Positions 52,037 to 61,644 are shown, counted from the stretch's first letter. The stretch is 64,000 nt of DNA from Actinomycetota bacterium (GCA_004366205.1 SIRW01000103.1:1-64000), one strand, 5' to 3'. Notes: generated from the sequence alone by a model not told the origin. A program made the numbers and translations.

Positions 52037-52861
52037 CTACACGGCGTCCCACACCATGGCGCCTCCCCCGTCGTCGCCGAGCAGCAGGTCGGCGGGGCGC
52101 TGCTTGTCGATGTGGCCGATCAGGCCGCGGTAGATGCCGTAGCCCACCAGCTCCTGGAGCCGGGGGCTGAAGCGGGCGACGAGCTCGCGGGGCAGGCCCA
52201 GTTGCTGGTTCTCCTGCTGGCGGATGTAGCCGGCGCAGTAGTTCATGGCGATCCCGACCCGGCGCCGGTCCGTGCGGTTGGCGCCGCCGCCGTGCCAGAG
52301 GCTGCCGTGCCAGACCAGCACGCTGCCCTTGGGCATCTCGGCGGGGATGCTGTCGTAGTGGGCCCCGTAGTCGGGCGAGCGGTCAGCTGTGTGGGTGCCG
52401 GGGATGATGCGGGTGGCGCCGTTCTCCTCGGTGAAGTCGGTGAGCGCCCACATCGTGTTGCACACCGTCGCCGGATGGGGCTTGGGGATGGGGATGAGCT
52501 GGTCGTCGGCGTGGATGGGCTGGGCGGACTCGCCTGGGCCGATGGCGATCGACGACAGCGATGACACCAGGCACCCCCGGTCGAGCACCCGTTCGACGAC
52601 CGGCAGCACGTTCGGGTGCACGGGGATGCGCTCGTACAGCTCGCCGTACGCCAGCAGGTTGTAGATCCGCCAGGTGGCGGCGCCCTCGAAGCTGTTGCCA
52701 ACAGGCTCGACGCCCTTCTCCCGCTCGAGCCGCTCGAGGTCCTCGGCCAGCGCGTCGATGAGGTCGAGCTCGATCGCCCCCTCGATGATCGTGTAGCCGT
52801 CCTGGTCGATGCGGGCGGCGTGCTCGTCGGCCGTGGCGGCGTCCATCACCTCGGTTTGCAT
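52037..52861 (-). CDS. phytanoyl-CoA dioxygenase (PhyH) family protein
   Basis: 274-residue Fe(II)/2-oxoglutarate dioxygenase fold. The iron facial triad can be placed at I-H-A-D-D-Q (His-x-Asp) and the distal W-H-G-G-G histidine. G-Y-T-I-I-E-G-A near the start is typical. The substrate is unknown. ATG 52859-52861 sits beside a palindrome shared with the divergent ybaK-type gene. Confidence 0.88.
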   Translation of the reverse strand: MQTEVMDAATADEHAARIDQDGYTIIEGAIELDLIDALAEDLERLEREKGVEPVGNSFEGAATWRIYNLLAYGELYERIPVHPNVLPVVERVLDRGCLVSSLSSIAIGPGESAQPIHADDQLIPIPKPHPATVCNTMWALTDFTEENGATRIIPGTHTADRSPDYGAHYDSIPAEMPKGSVLVWHGSLWHGGGANRTDRRRVGIAMNYCAGYIRQQENQQLGLPRELVARFSPRLQELVGYGIYRGLIGHIDKQRPADLLLGDDGGGAMVWDAV

Positions 52862-52864
52862 GGT

Positions 52865-52877
52865 GGGCAGTCTGCCC
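52865..52877. promoter_or_regulatory. palindrome between divergent phyH and ybaK-type genes
   Basis: GGGCAG-T-CTGCCC (6-bp arms, one central base) fills the 17-nt gap. It contains CAGTCT on plus and CAGACT on minus, each near a -10 position (5-7 nt from the start codons), so it could be a symmetric promoter core or an operator. Confidence 0.4.
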
Positions 52878-52878
52878 G

Positions 52879-53382
52879 ATGATGGAGGGCGTGACCGACG
52901 ACGACCTCCATCCGGGCGTGGCCGCGGTGGTGGCGGCGGGCCAGCGGCTGGGCGTGCCGGTGACCCCCCGGGAGTTCCCCGGGGGCACCCGCACGGCGGA
53001 GGACGCCGCCCGGGCCGTGGGGTGCGAGCTCGGCCAGATCGTGAAGTCGCTCGCCTTCGTGGTCGACGGCGCGGTCGTGATGGCCCTGATGGCGGGCACG
53101 AACCGGCTCGACGAGTCCCGGCTGGCCGCAGCCGCGGGAGCGGGACCGGCCGGCGTGCGCCGGGCCCGCGCCGACGAGGTGCGGGCGGCGACGGGCTACC
53201 CCATCGGCGGGGTGCCGCCCTTCGGGCACGCGCGATCGTTGCGGACCTTCGTCGACGAGGACCTGCTCGGCCACGCCGAGGTGTGGTGCGCGGCGGGCAC
53301 CCCCCGCCACGTGTTCCCGGCCGATCCCCGCGCCCTGGTCACGGCGCTCGGCGCCACGGTGGTGCCCCTGGCCGTCCGCTGA
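52879..53382 (+). CDS. YbaK/EbsC-family aminoacyl-tRNA deacylase
   Basis: 167 residues of the YbaK/ProRS-associated fold. The conserved lysine is in G-Q-I-V-K-S-L-A-F. G-Y-P-I-G-G-V-P-P-F-G and late G-T-P-R-H-V-F match the family that hydrolyses mischarged Cys- or Ala-tRNA-Pro. ATG 52879 or the next ATG codon is the start. Confidence 0.9.
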   Translation: MMEGVTDDDLHPGVAAVVAAGQRLGVPVTPREFPGGTRTAEDAARAVGCELGQIVKSLAFVVDGAVVMALMAGTNRLDESRLAAAAGAGPAGVRRARADEVRAATGYPIGGVPPFGHARSLRTFVDEDLLGHAEVWCAAGTPRHVFPADPRALVTALGATVVPLAVR

Positions 53383-53397
53383 CCCGGCCTCGCCACC

Positions 53398-53403
53398 TAC
53401 GAT
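53398..53403 (+). promoter_or_regulatory. -10 element for leaderless methyltransferase gene
   Basis: TACGAT, 6 nt before ATG 53410. Confidence 0.5.
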
Positions 53404-53409
53404 GCGGCC

Positions 53410-54039
53410 ATGGCGGACCGATCCGGGCCGATGCGGGCGTTCTTCGACCTGTGGTCGCGCGTGTACGACATCCCGGCGGTGCAGCGGGCGGTGTACAAGC
53501 CCGTCCAGGACGCCGTCATGGGCGCCCTGGGCGATCCCCGAGACGTCCTCGACCTCGGCTGCGGCACCGGCCTGCTGACGGCCCGCATCGCCGAGGAGCG
53601 GCCCGGCGCCCGGGTCGTCGGTTGCGACTTCTCCGCCGGGATGCTCGGCCAGGCCGCCGCCCGCACCAGCGCCGCCGTGTTCGTCCAGGGCGACGCCATG
53701 CACCTGCCCGTGCGCGACGCCAGCGTCGACGTCGTCACCTGCACCGAGTCGTTCCACTGGTACCCCGATCAGGAGCGGGCCCTGGCCGAGATGCGCCGGG
53801 TGCTGCGGCCGGGCGGCCGTCTGCTCGTGGCGCTGGTGAACCCCCGCACGGCCGTCGTGAGCGACGTCGCCGGCCGCTGGTCCCGCCTGGCGGGCCAGCC
53901 GTTCCACTGGCCGACCCGCCGGCGGATGCGCGAGCTGGCCGAGGCCGCGGGACTCGTGGTCGAGCGCCAGGACCGCGTGCGGCGCGTGCCCGGCATCGTG
54001 CTGCTGCCCCCGGCGCTGACGATCGCCCGCCGCCCGTGA
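53410..54039 (+). CDS. class I SAM-dependent methyltransferase
   Basis: 209 residues. Motif I V-L-D-L-G-C-G-T-G-L-L-T, the acidic second strand V-V-G-C-D-F-S-A-G-M-L, and L-P-V-R-D-A-S-V-D-V-V-T. Methyltransferase_11 type, substrate unknown; similarity to UbiE-like C-methyltransferases is general. Its stop overlaps the next gene's GTG start (GTGA). Confidence 0.88.
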   Translation: MADRSGPMRAFFDLWSRVYDIPAVQRAVYKPVQDAVMGALGDPRDVLDLGCGTGLLTARIAEERPGARVVGCDFSAGMLGQAAARTSAAVFVQGDAMHLPVRDASVDVVTCTESFHWYPDQERALAEMRRVLRPGGRLLVALVNPRTAVVSDVAGRWSRLAGQPFHWPTRRRMRELAEAAGLVVERQDRVRRVPGIVLLPPALTIARRP

Positions 54040-54806
54040 GCGGCACGGTCGTCTTCCTGCACGCCCATCCCGACGACGAGGCCATCTTCACCGGGGGCAC
54101 CATCCTCGCCCTCGTCGAGGCAGGTTGGCGGGTGGTGCTCGTGGTCGCCACCGACGGCCGGCTGGGCGTGCCGACCGCGGCCGCCGAGCCGCCCTCCACG
54201 CTCGCCCACCAGCGGGCGCGCGAGACGCGGGAGGCGTGCGCCATCCTCGGGGTGCACCGTGTCGAGCACCTCGGCTACGCCGACTCGGGCCTGCCGGGCG
54301 ACCCCGCCAACCGTGACCCCCATGCGTTCGCCGCCGTCGACGAGGGCGAGGCCGCCGCCCGGGTCGCGGCGCTGCTGGTCGACGAGGCCGCGGACGCCCT
54401 CGTCGTCTACGACGACCACGGCATCTACGGACACCCCGACCACGTCGCCGTGCACCGGGTGGGCCGGGCGGCCGCCGAGCGGACGGGCACCCCCCACGTC
54501 TACGAGGTGACCGTCGACCGGGAGTACCTGCACTTCGTCGAGACCCACCTGGTGATCGAGGCCGGCGCCGCGGCCGCGGCGCTGGGCCTTGCGGGCACCG
54601 CCATCGGCACGCCCACGGTGCTGGTCGACACCACGCTCGACGTGCACCGCCACCTCCCCCGCAAGCGGGCGGCCATGGCCGCCCACCGCAGCCAGATCCC
54701 CGAGACGGCGGCCGTGCTCGCCCTCCCCGACGAGGCGTTCGCCGCCGTGTACGGCTTCGAGTGGTACCTCCGCTCCGGTCCCCCTGGCCCTCTCGAGTCC
54801 CTGTGA
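54036..54806 (+). CDS. PIG-L family deacetylase
   Basis: 256 residues of the LmbE/MshB zinc deacetylase family. Zinc and catalytic motif A-H-P-D-D-E near the start and the H-P-D-H-V-A-V-H motif around residue 130 (Y-G-H-P-D-H). MshB and Mca in mycothiol metabolism belong here, but other GlcNAc-containing substrates are possible. Followed by a strong hairpin. Confidence 0.88.
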   Translation: MSGTVVFLHAHPDDEAIFTGGTILALVEAGWRVVLVVATDGRLGVPTAAAEPPSTLAHQRARETREACAILGVHRVEHLGYADSGLPGDPANRDPHAFAAVDEGEAAARVAALLVDEAADALVVYDDHGIYGHPDHVAVHRVGRAAAERTGTPHVYEVTVDREYLHFVETHLVIEAGAAAAALGLAGTAIGTPTVLVDTTLDVHRHLPRKRAAMAAHRSQIPETAAVLALPDEAFAAVYGFEWYLRSGPPGPLESL

Positions 54807-54841
54807 CCAGCCGGGGGCGAGCAGTCGCTCCCGAGGGCTGG
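54807..54841 (+). terminator. strong hairpin after PIG-L gene
   Basis: Begins directly after the TGA. CCAGCC (54807) pairs with GGCTGG at the end, and inside GGGGGCGA pairs with TCGCTCCC around a GCAG loop. There is no T run, so it is an I-shaped terminator candidate. Confidence 0.6.
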
Positions 54842-54866
54842 TGGTAGCGCGCCGGACGGCGCGTCC

Positions 54867-54872
54867 TACGAT
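54867..54872 (+). promoter_or_regulatory. -10 element for small membrane protein gene
   Basis: TACGAT, 6 nt before GTG 54879. Confidence 0.45.
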
Positions 54873-54878
54873 CGGCGT

Positions 54879-55151
54879 GTGGCCGAGCAGTTGCCGCCGA
54901 CGGAGACCGGGGCCGAGACCGAGCCGAGCGCCCTGCCCGGCGTCGGCGCCCGGGTCGTCGCCTTCGCCGCCATCATCGTGGCCGGGGTGTGCGGCGGGCT
55001 GATCGGCTACGCCTTCGCCGACATCACCTGCACCGGGGACTGCGGCACGTGGATCGGGGCGGGCGCGCTGATCGGAGCGGTGGCGGCCGCCGCCGGCGTG
55101 GCCGTGGTGGCGGTGCTCGCCCTGCGCGCCATGTCCGAGTGGCGCGCCTGA
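54879..55151 (+). CDS. small membrane protein
   Basis: 90 residues: an acidic 20-residue N-terminus, helix at ~24-46, a short loop with I-T-C-T-G-D-C-G (two cysteines four apart, possible disulfide outside the membrane), and helix at ~57-82. No family recognised. Start GTG 54879 is supported by the leaderless-type promoter. Confidence 0.6.
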   Translation: MAEQLPPTETGAETEPSALPGVGARVVAFAAIIVAGVCGGLIGYAFADITCTGDCGTWIGAGALIGAVAAAAGVAVVAVLALRAMSEWRA

Positions 55152-55165
55152 CCACGCGGCCGCCG

Positions 55166-55876
55166 TCAGGTGGGGGCGAGGCGGAGGCGGCGGAAGGTCT
55201 CGGCGGCGGCGAGGCCGGCGGGCTCGCCCGCCTGCTCGGCCCGCTGGGCCACGAAGGCGCGCAGCCAGTCGGTGTCGGGGCCCAGCTGGCTGCGGTGACA
55301 CAGGAGGGCGTCCACCTTGACCTCGAGCGTGGCGCTCACGTCGACGGCGACGTCGGCTTCGAGCGTTCCCGACAGCAGCACGGTGCTGACCTGGTGGGGG
55401 TCGCCCGCGTCGGGGAAGTAGAGCGGCGCCGACGCCGAGGGTGCGACGGCGTCGAGGGTGGCCCAGCCGATGGCCCGGTGATCGGCGTGGTTCAGGTAGG
55501 TGTCGCCGAAGAACACCGCCGTGGGGTCGGGGCAGAGCACGACGTCGGGCCGCCAGGTCCGGAGCAGGCGCACCAGCCGGTGCCGCAGCTCGACGGTGTT
55601 GTCGAGCTCACCGTCGGGGTAGCCGAGAAGCTCGGCGCCGGCCACGCCCAGCACCCGGGCGGCTTCGGTCACCTCGGCGGCCCGCTGCTCGGCGAGCGCC
55701 ACCGGGTCGGTCGCGGGGTCGGCGCTGCCCTTGTCGCCCTGGGTGGCCACGACGATCCACACCTCCGCGCCGCCGGCGGCCCAGCGGGCGAGGGTCCCGC
55801 CGCACGAGACCTCCGGGTCGTCGGGGTGGGCGTAGACGGCCACGGCGCAGGCCGGGGTGTCCTCCAGGCGCTGCAC
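55166..55876 (-). CDS. PIG-L family deacetylase (second copy)
   Basis: 236 residues. Zinc motif A-H-P-D-D-P-E-V-S near residue 16, G-D-K-G-S-A-D loop, and N-H-A-D-H-R around residue 130. It is closer to the GlmA/BshB-like A-H-P-D-D-x-E group than the copy at 54036. Substrate unknown. It starts 2 nt after the threonine aldolase stop. Confidence 0.88.
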   Translation of the reverse strand: MQRLEDTPACAVAVYAHPDDPEVSCGGTLARWAAGGAEVWIVVATQGDKGSADPATDPVALAEQRAAEVTEAARVLGVAGAELLGYPDGELDNTVELRHRLVRLLRTWRPDVVLCPDPTAVFFGDTYLNHADHRAIGWATLDAVAPSASAPLYFPDAGDPHQVSTVLLSGTLEADVAVDVSATLEVKVDALLCHRSQLGPDTDWLRAFVAQRAEQAGEPAGLAAAETFRRLRLAPT

Positions 55877-55878
55877 GG

Positions 55879-56910
<1,032 letters not shown>

Positions 56911-56918
56911 GGTCGGGC

Positions 56919-56947
56919 AGGCTACCGGGCCGGTCCGTCGGTAGGGT
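56919..56947. promoter_or_regulatory. divergent -10 elements for ltaE and suhB-type gene
   Basis: Minus strand TAGCCT (56919-56924) is 8 nt from ATG 56910. Plus strand TAGGGT (56942-56947) is 10 nt from ATG 56958. Confidence 0.45.
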
Positions 56948-56957
56948 CCCCACCCGC

Positions 56958-57758
56958 ATGGCCACGCCCGACCTCGACGCCCTCGCCGACCTCGCCACCG
57001 AGGTCGCCACCGACGCCGCCCGGCTCCTGCTCGACGGCCTGGGACGAGCCCGGGCCGAGGTCCGCACGAAGTCCTCCGGAACCGACATGGTCACCGAGAT
57101 GGACCGGGCCGCCGAGGCCCAGATCGTGGCAGCGCTGGCCGCCGCCCGGCCCGACGACGCCGTGGTGGCCGAAGAGGGCGGCGGCAGCGACGGCACGTCG
57201 GGCGTACGTTGGGTGGTCGACCCCCTCGACGGCACCACGAACTACCTCTACGGCTATCCGGGGTTCTGCGTGTCGGTGGCCGCCGAGATCGACGGCCGGG
57301 TCGAGGTCGGCGTGGTGGCCGACGCCCTCCACGGCGAGGTCTTCCGGGCCGTGCGCGACAGGGGTGCGACCCGCAACGGGTCGCCCATCGCCTGCACCGA
57401 CCAGGACGACCCCGCCGACGCCCTCGTGGCGACCGGGTTCGCGTACGACGCCACCCGCCGGGGCGCCCAGGCCGAGGTGCTGAGCCGGGTGCTGCCCCGG
57501 ATCCGCGACGTGCGCCGGGGCGGTGCCGCGGCCGTGGACCTGTGCTGGGTGGCCTGCGGGCGCCTCGACGCCTTCTACGAGCGGGGGCTGCAGTGGTGGG
57601 ACCTGGCGGCAGGCATCCTCATCGCCGAAGAGGCCGGTGCCCGCACCGGCGACCTCGACGGGGGTCCCGCCGGCCCTCACTTCACGCTGGCCGCCGCCCC
57701 CGCCGTGTTCGACCCGCTGCGCGCCATCCTCGCCGAGGCCGGCGCCGCCACCGCCTGA
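56958..57758 (+). CDS. inositol monophosphatase-family protein
   Basis: 266 residues with the metal-binding motifs A-E-E-G-G-G and [12 protein letters not shown], and late W-D-L-A-A-G. It may produce free inositol or act as a 3'-nucleotide/histidinol phosphatase; the subclass is not fixed by the visible motifs. Followed by the palindromic repeat element. Confidence 0.9.
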   Translation: MATPDLDALADLATEVATDAARLLLDGLGRARAEVRTKSSGTDMVTEMDRAAEAQIVAALAAARPDDAVVAEEGGGSDGTSGVRWVVDPLDGTTNYLYGYPGFCVSVAAEIDGRVEVGVVADALHGEVFRAVRDRGATRNGSPIACTDQDDPADALVATGFAYDATRRGAQAEVLSRVLPRIRDVRRGGAAAVDLCWVACGRLDAFYERGLQWWDLAAGILIAEEAGARTGDLDGGPAGPHFTLAAAPAVFDPLRAILAEAGAATA

Positions 57759-57815
57759 CGCCCTCGCGCCAGCTCCCACCCCGGCCCCCAGCCCCCACCA
57801 CCACTGCCACTCCGT

Positions 57816-57942
57816 GGCGCGTTTTATCGATTCGCCCACCGATTCGGTGGGCGAATCGACGGCCGATTCGGTGGCCGATTCGACGGCCGATTCGGTGGCC
57901 GATTCGACGGCCGATTCGGTGGGTGAATCGATAAAACGCGCC
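57816..57942. repeat. 127-bp palindromic element with 12-bp internal repeats
   Basis: The outer arms are 27 bp, GGCGCGTTTTATCGATTC at the left (57816-57842) and its complement at the right (57916-57942), with one mismatch. Inside, 15-bp arms (57828-57842 / 57844-57858) form a further perfect palindrome around one base, and then ~6 copies of the 12-mer GATTCG(GT/AC)GGCC alternate. The 269-nt gap between suhB and mtrA is otherwise empty. No transposase, no spacers. Confidence 0.85.
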
Positions 57943-58027
57943 GGTGGGTGGGTGGTGTGGCGGGGTTGGTGCCGCAACCACGGGCGATGCCGCCGATTTT
58001 CGCTCCGGATGCGGCACGATTAGGGGC

Positions 58028-58708
58028 GTGGGAACGCGAATCCTGACCGTCGAGGACGACGAGCGCATCCGCACGGCAGTGCGGATGGCCCTCGAGGACG
58101 AGGGCTGGATCGTCGACGAGGCCGGCAGCGGCGAGGACGCCCTCGAGGCGTTCTCCCGCGCCCCCGCCGACGTCGTGCTCATCGACCTCATGTTGCCGGG
58201 CATCGACGGCTTCGAGCTGTGCCGCTCGATCCGGCGCCAGAGCGACGTGCCGGTGCTGATGGTGACGGCCCGCGCCGACACCCACGACGTCGTGGCGGGC
58301 CTCGAGGCGGGCGCCGACGACTACGTCACCAAGCCGTTCCAGCCCAAGGAGCTGTCCGCGCGCATCCGCGCCCTGCTGCGCCGGGTCCGGGCGGGCGACT
58401 CGGGCAGCACCCAGATGCGGTTCGGCGACCTCGAGCTCATCCCCGAGGAGGGCGTCGTGCGCCGCGAGGGCAAGGAGGTGCACCTCACCAAGACCGAGTT
58501 CCGGCTGCTGTGCGAGCTGGCGGCCACGCCCGGCCGGGTGTTCAGCCGCGAGCAGCTGCTCGAGCGGGTGTGGGGCTATGACTACTTCGGTGACGGCCGG
58601 CTCGTCGACGTCCACATCCGCCGCCTGCGCACGAAGGTCGAGAAGGACCCCGCCAACCCCCGGCACGTCCTGACCGTGCGCGGCCTGGGCTACAAGCTCC
58701 AGCCCTGA
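58028..58708 (+). CDS. mtrA: OmpR-family response regulator
   Basis: 226 residues. Receiver domain with acidic pocket E9-D10-D11, phospho-acceptor D53 in L-I-D-L-M-L-P-G and K102. The C-terminal winged helix has K-T-E-F-R-L-L and R-V-W-G-Y-D-Y-F-G-D-G-R-L-V-D-V-H-I-R-R-L-R. The mtrA name rests on length, the downstream kinase and the LpqB-like gene, as in other Actinobacteria. GTG 58028-58030. Confidence 0.88.
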   Translation: MGTRILTVEDDERIRTAVRMALEDEGWIVDEAGSGEDALEAFSRAPADVVLIDLMLPGIDGFELCRSIRRQSDVPVLMVTARADTHDVVAGLEAGADDYVTKPFQPKELSARIRALLRRVRAGDSGSTQMRFGDLELIPEEGVVRREGKEVHLTKTEFRLLCELAATPGRVFSREQLLERVWGYDYFGDGRLVDVHIRRLRTKVEKDPANPRHVLTVRGLGYKLQP

Positions 58709-58710
58709 CC

Positions 58711-60132
58711 GTGGCGCTCGGCTTCCGGGGCCCGGTCCGCATCCGCGACACGTCGACCCGCCTGGGCCTGCGGGCCCGCCTCATCTTCGCCTTCGCCCTC
58801 GGCGCCCTCATCCTGTCGATCATGCTCGCCGGGGTCACCTACGGCCTCGTGCGCGAGAACGTCCTGCGCCAGCGCGAGACCGCCGCCACCCAGCAGGCCT
58901 TCAACAACGCCCGGGTCATGCGCGACGCGCTCCGCACCGCCCGGGGCGACCGCAGCAGCGTGCTCCAGTCGCTGCAGATCGCGGGCTCGCGCCCCGTGCT
59001 CTACCACCGCAACGAGTGGATCGGGATCGACATCGAGACCGGCCAGTACGACCTGCCCCGCGAGCTGCGCACCGCCGTGATCAGCGACGGGGAGGTCGCC
59101 CGCATGCGCTACGTGCTGCGGGGCGAGACCCGGCTCGCCGTCGGCGTGCCCATCCCCGCGGTGGAGGCGGCCTACTTCGAGATCGTCTCGCTCCAGGAGG
59201 TCGACGACACCCTCGACTCGCTCACCGTCGCCCTCCTGCTCGCCGCCCTCGTGACCACGGTCGCCGGCGCCGGCATCGGTGCCTGGGCCAGCCGGCGGGT
59301 GCTCCGGCCTCTCGCCGAGGTCAGCGGCGCCGCGGCGGCCATCGCCAGCGGCCATCTCGACACCCGTCTCGAGGACCTGTCCGATCCCGACCTCGCCGAG
59401 CTCGTCGAGTCGTTCAACCACATGGCCCGGGCCCTCGAGGAGCGCATCGAGCGGGACGCCCGATTCGCCTCCGACGTCAGCCACGAGCTGCGGTCGCCGC
59501 TCACCACCTTGTCGGCGTCGATCGAGGTGCTCCAGGGCCGGCGCGCCGACATGCCGGAGCGGGCCCAGGCGGCGCTCGACCTGCTCGTCGCCGACGTGCA
59601 GCGGTTCCAGTCCATGGTCGAGGACCTGCTCGAGATCTCACGTTTCGACGCCGGCGCCGCCCGCCTCGACGTCGAGCCCGTGCGCATCGGCGAGCTGGTG
59701 CTCCACGCCATCGGCACGGCGGGCGCAGGGGACGTGCCCATCGAGCTCGCCGAGGACGCCGACGACCTCGTCGTCCCCGCCGACAAGCGCCGCCTCGTGC
59801 GGGTCCTCGCCAACCTGCTCGACAACGCCGAGCGGCACGCCGGCGGCGCCACCCGGATCGCGGTCGACCGCATCGACGGTGGTGTCCGCATCGCCGTGGA
59901 GGACGCCGGCCCCGGCGTCGACCCCGAGGATCGCGAGCGGGTGTTCGAGCGGTTCTCCCGCGGGTCGGCCGCGGGCCGCCGGGGCAGCGGCGGCGGTGAC
60001 GGCGTCGGCCTCGGCCTCGCTCTCGTCCGCGAGCACATCGCCTTGCACGGCGGCACCGTGCGCGTCGAGGACCGTCCCGACGGCCAGCGAGGCGCCCGTT
60101 TCGTCATCGAGCTGCCCGGGCTGGTCGCATGA
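58711..60132 (+). CDS. mtrB: sensor histidine kinase
   Basis: 473 residues. TM1 ~23-45, periplasmic sensor ~46-168, TM2 ~170-192, HAMP ~193-245, HisKA with H258 in D-V-S-H-E-L-R-S-P-L, then an ATPase domain with L-L-D-N-A-E-R-H-A and G-G-D-G-V-G-L-G-L. It signals to the upstream regulator; in mycobacteria and corynebacteria MtrB responds to osmotic/envelope stress. The next gene starts inside its stop (ATGA). Confidence 0.9.
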   Translation: MALGFRGPVRIRDTSTRLGLRARLIFAFALGALILSIMLAGVTYGLVRENVLRQRETAATQQAFNNARVMRDALRTARGDRSSVLQSLQIAGSRPVLYHRNEWIGIDIETGQYDLPRELRTAVISDGEVARMRYVLRGETRLAVGVPIPAVEAAYFEIVSLQEVDDTLDSLTVALLLAALVTTVAGAGIGAWASRRVLRPLAEVSGAAAAIASGHLDTRLEDLSDPDLAELVESFNHMARALEERIERDARFASDVSHELRSPLTTLSASIEVLQGRRADMPERAQAALDLLVADVQRFQSMVEDLLEISRFDAGAARLDVEPVRIGELVLHAIGTAGAGDVPIELAEDADDLVVPADKRRLVRVLANLLDNAERHAGGATRIAVDRIDGGVRIAVEDAGPGVDPEDRERVFERFSRGSAAGRRGSGGGDGVGLGLALVREHIALHGGTVRVEDRPDGQRGARFVIELPGLVA

Positions 60133-60770
60133 GGGCACGACGCTCCTCGCTGCTGGTGGTGCTCACCGTCCTGCTCGCCACCGTCGCCGGATGCGGGATC
60201 GACCTCGACGACGAGCCCCGCCGCATCTCCTCCGAGAACGTCCCGTTCGACCTGCTGGACCCCTCCACAACCACATCGAGCACGACCACCACGGAGGTGC
60301 CGGCGGCGACGACCACGACCCAGATCTACCTGCTCGCCGCCGACGGGCTCCTGGCGGCGCAGAACCGCTCGGTGCCGGCGCCTGTGCGCGTCCGGGACGC
60401 CATCGCCGCCCTGCTCGACGGGCCGACCTCGCTCGACTCGCGCCTGGGCCTCCGATCCTCGATCCCCACCGGCACGAGGCTGCTGGGCGTCGACCGCGAC
60501 GGTGGCACGGCCATCATCGACCTCTCCGAGGAGTTCGTGGGGCCCGTCGGCGACGAGCTCAAGATCGCCATCGCCCAGCTCGTGTACACGGCCACGGCCG
60601 TGCCCGGGGTCACCGGCGTGCTCGTCGCCATCGAGGGAGAGATCCGCGAGGTGCCCGACGGCGAGGGCCGCCTCACCACCGACCCCCTGGGCCGGGAGTC
60701 CTTCCCGCAGCTCGATCCCGCCCAGGCCGCCCCACCCCAGCAGCCCCAGGCCGGGGGCCCCGGCGTCTGA
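60129..60770 (+). CDS. GerMN-domain lipoprotein, short LpqB-like
   Basis: 213 residues. Signal peptide with lipobox V-A-G-C, so the predicted lipidated cysteine is C22. A Thr/Ser-rich linker (T-T-T-S-S-T-T-T-T-E) is followed by a GerMN domain (V-R-D-A-I-A-A-L-L-D-G-P-T and A-I-I-D-L-S-E-E-F) and a Pro/Gln-rich tail. Full LpqB in mycobacteria and Streptomyces has a C-terminal beta-propeller of several hundred residues; it is missing here. Co-transcribed with mtrAB. Confidence 0.85.
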   Translation: MRARRSSLLVVLTVLLATVAGCGIDLDDEPRRISSENVPFDLLDPSTTTSSTTTTEVPAATTTTQIYLLAADGLLAAQNRSVPAPVRVRDAIAALLDGPTSLDSRLGLRSSIPTGTRLLGVDRDGGTAIIDLSEEFVGPVGDELKIAIAQLVYTATAVPGVTGVLVAIEGEIREVPDGEGRLTTDPLGRESFPQLDPAQAAPPQQPQAGGPGV

Positions 60771-60815
60771 GGAAGGCGAGGGCGGAGCCGGGCGACACCC
60801 CGCCGGGCGCTCGCG

Positions 60816-61631
60816 TCAGAGCCCGAGGGTCAGGCGGGTCACCAGGTCCTTCACCGGCGTGGGGGTGATCCGGTCGGCCGCCACCAGCACCTGGGCGTCG
60901 AGCCCGACGAGGTAGCGGGCGCGGGGCCGGCGGGCGTCGACGATGCCTGCCACCAGCCGGCCCACCTGGCCGGGGTCGCCCATGATCGGCTGCGCCAGCC
61001 GGGTCACGGTGGCGCTGCGCCGGTAGGCGGCCGCCAAGCGGGAGCCGGCCCGCTGCTCGACGTCGTGGTCGAGGTCCTCCCAGATGCTGGTGCGGAACCC
61101 ACCGGGCTCGACGAGCACGACCCGCACCCCGCTGCTGGCCACCTCGATCCGGAGGGCGTCGGAGAGCGCCTCGAGCGCGTGCTTGGCGCCCTGGTACCAG
61201 CCGGTGAGGGGGGTGGTGGTGCGCCCGTAGATCGACGAGATGTTGACGATGCGGCCCCATCCCTGCTCCCGCATGCGGGGCAGCGCCAGGCGGGCGAGGC
61301 GCATCGGGGCGATCACCATCGTCTCGAGCAGCGCCCGGGCCTCGTCGTCGTCGACGTCCTCGATGGCGCCGGTGAGCCCGTAGCCGGCGTTGTTCACGAC
61401 CACATCGGGCGCCACCTCGTGCACGACCGCCGCGCACCGGTCGCTGTCGGTGACGTCGAGCAGGGCGGTGTCGACCTCGACCCCCGCGTCGGCCGCGGCC
61501 TTGCGCAGCGCGTCGGCCTTGGCCTCGCTGCGGACGGTGCCGACCGTGCGGTGGCCCCGCCGGGCGGTCTCGAGGGCGGTGGCCAACCCGATGCCGGAGT
61601 TGGCGCCGGTGACGAGCACGGTGCGGGCCAT
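60816..61631 (-). CDS. short-chain dehydrogenase/reductase
   Basis: 271 residues. T-G-A-N-S-G-I-G-L-A-T, N-N-A-G-Y-G, catalytic S in N-I-S-S-I-Y-G and Y-Q-G-A-K. Similar to retinol-dehydrogenase-like SDRs that act on lipids, but the substrate is unknown. ATG 61629-61631 has TAGCGT 7 nt upstream (61639-61644). Confidence 0.88.
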   Translation of the reverse strand: MARTVLVTGANSGIGLATALETARRGHRTVGTVRSEAKADALRKAAADAGVEVDTALLDVTDSDRCAAVVHEVAPDVVVNNAGYGLTGAIEDVDDDEARALLETMVIAPMRLARLALPRMREQGWGRIVNISSIYGRTTTPLTGWYQGAKHALEALSDALRIEVASSGVRVVLVEPGGFRTSIWEDLDHDVEQRAGSRLAAAYRRSATVTRLAQPIMGDPGQVGRLVAGIVDARRPRARYLVGLDAQVLVAADRITPTPVKDLVTRLTLGL

Positions 61632-61638
61632 GGGCCGA

Positions 61639-61644
61639 ACGCTA
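61639..61644 (-). promoter_or_regulatory. -10 element for leaderless SDR gene
   Basis: TAGCGT on the minus strand, 7 nt before ATG 61631. Confidence 0.45.

Noticed and set aside
57759-57815. A tRNA or small RNA gene in the suhB-mtrA gap
   Set aside because: No cloverleaf or TPsiC-arm sequence is visible; only the palindromic element is supported.
57816-57942. CRISPR array or repeat-protein gene (frames read D-S-V-A-D-S-T-A type repeats on both strands)
   Set aside because: There are no unique spacers; the repeats are contiguous 12-mers in one palindrome. The peptide repeats appear on both strands because of the symmetry and have no start context.
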